In this document: positions 63,568 to 64,000 of the stretch, one piece after another
Numbering within the stretch: position 1 is the stretch's first letter
Layout: each line of letters opens with the position of its first letter
Source: VRUE01 sp963699215
GTDB lineage: Bacteria; Actinomycetota; Thermoleophilia; Solirubrobacterales; 70-9
Assembly (NCBI GenBank): GCA_963699215.1
Contig: OY969422.1
Span: forward strand, 868,001-932,000
Direction of reading: 5' to 3'
DNA length: 64,000 bases
Made by a program: the position numbers and the translations under genes
Notes under the pieces: model-generated
The model's database searches: none
The model's input: the letters and a program-made list of their open reading frames with translations, nothing else
What the model was told of the DNA's origin: nothing

Positions 63568-64000
63568 TCAGGCTCGGGCTGCCTGCATCTCGGCGCTGGC
63601 CGCCTCGGCGCCGAAATAGGGCAGCACCGCGAAGTACATGAACTCCGGCAACAGCTGGCGGAAGCCGTCGCTTGCCCCAGTGGAGAGCCGCGAATGGACG
63701 ATCGCGTGGATGCCGGCGACGATCCCCTCCGGGGCGATCTGCGGGGGCGACTCGGACTCGTCCGCCTCCACCCGTGCCAGATCGATGAAATCGGCGGCCC
63801 TTTTCATCGCTTCGGCCCGTCTTGCCAGCGCCTGCGGACCGGCGGCGTGGACCTCGACGATCACGCCGCGGCCGAAATCGGACTCGGTGTCGAGCTGGTC
63901 GAGCAACGCGCCGAGGCCCGCGCGCAGCTTGCCGCGCCAGCTCTCCTCGCTCGCCGCGGCCCGCGCGACGAGCGCTTCGAAGCGCTCGATCCCCAGCTCG
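63568..64000 (-). CDS. TetR-family ligand-binding domain, 5' part beyond window edge
   Basis: 144 codons of an open frame (ELGIERFEALVARAAASEES at the edge, end EMQAARA). The C-terminal half resembles the upstream TetR protein (PYFGAEAASAEMQ vs PYLGSEAAEDEMR), so it is a paralogue lacking its DNA-binding part in this window. Real start lies past 64,000. Confidence 0.7.
   Translation of the reverse strand, partial: ELGIERFEALVARAAASEESWRGKLRAGLGALLDQLDTESDFGRGVIVEVHAAGPQALARRAEAMKRAADFIDLARVEADESESPPQIAPEGIVAGIHAIVHSRLSTGASDGFRQLLPEFMYFAVLPYFGAEAASAEMQAARA

Overview
The window is very GC-rich bacterial chromosome carrying a replication-origin neighbourhood. The order rpmH-rnpA-yidD-yidC-jag-rsmG-parA-parB runs leftward, and dnaA-dnaN-recF-DUF721-gyrB-gyrA runs rightward. 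A fhaA-fhaB-pstP-rodA-pbpA-pknB block close to gyrA is the classic actinobacterial layout. Together with frequent GTG/TTG starts and apparently leaderless -10 promoters, this points to an actinobacterium. I suspect a Thermoleophilia/Solirubrobacterales-type lineage, but that assignment is inference.

Layout. 0-4.6 kb: a secreted protein cut by the window edge, then a leftward tetrapyrrole operon hemB - fused siroheme decarboxylase (AhbA/AhbB type) - hemL - small unknown protein. 4.6-14.6 kb: an ABC exporter, a SLATT-like 2TM protein, a YmdB-type phosphodiesterase, a membrane protein, an alkaline-phosphatase-superfamily protein, an aminotransferase, a D-Ala-D-Ala-ligase-like gene and a DUF151 nuclease. 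14.6-28.7 kb: tRNA-Ile and the origin block. 28.7-41.9 kb: HNH protein, pheA, a membrane-anchored protein, then the Ser/Thr kinase, FHA, PP2C, RodA, PBP, PASTA-kinase, Ddl cell-wall cluster and a further kinase. 41.9-45.9 kb: purM, a Fic protein with an AT-rich repeat operator, uppP and dedA. 45.9-57.6 kb: a surface-polysaccharide locus (CapD-like epimerase, LytR_C protein, O-antigen-ligase-like protein, Wzx flippase, three glycosyltransferases, an initiating sugar-phosphate transferase, GNAT and FemAB-like transferases). 57.6-64 kb: DUF3105 protein, alpha/beta hydrolase, metF, sugar porter, a candidate small RNA, an enoyl-CoA hydratase and two TetR regulators.

Two points govern how to read the annotation. 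First, about fifteen genes, including normally essential ones (purM, pheA, metF, pstP, pknB, ddl), are interrupted by one-base frameshifts, often at G or C runs, with the worst zone at about 55-60 kb. Sequence or assembly indels explain this better than true pseudogenes, so these are annotated as single genes spanning the frameshift.

Second, the most novel signal is a family of three intergenic elements at about 9.7, 17.9 and 30.2 kb. Each has a conserved interior of about 65-82 nt enclosed by a 29-35 nt inverted repeat. The repeat is perfect or nearly so within each copy but unrelated in sequence between copies. All three lie in the same orientation, 4-10 nt after the stop codon of the upstream gene, and an internal hairpin also covaries. 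Several other long hairpins sit at or just after stop codons elsewhere, so 3'-end hairpins look like a general feature of this genome.
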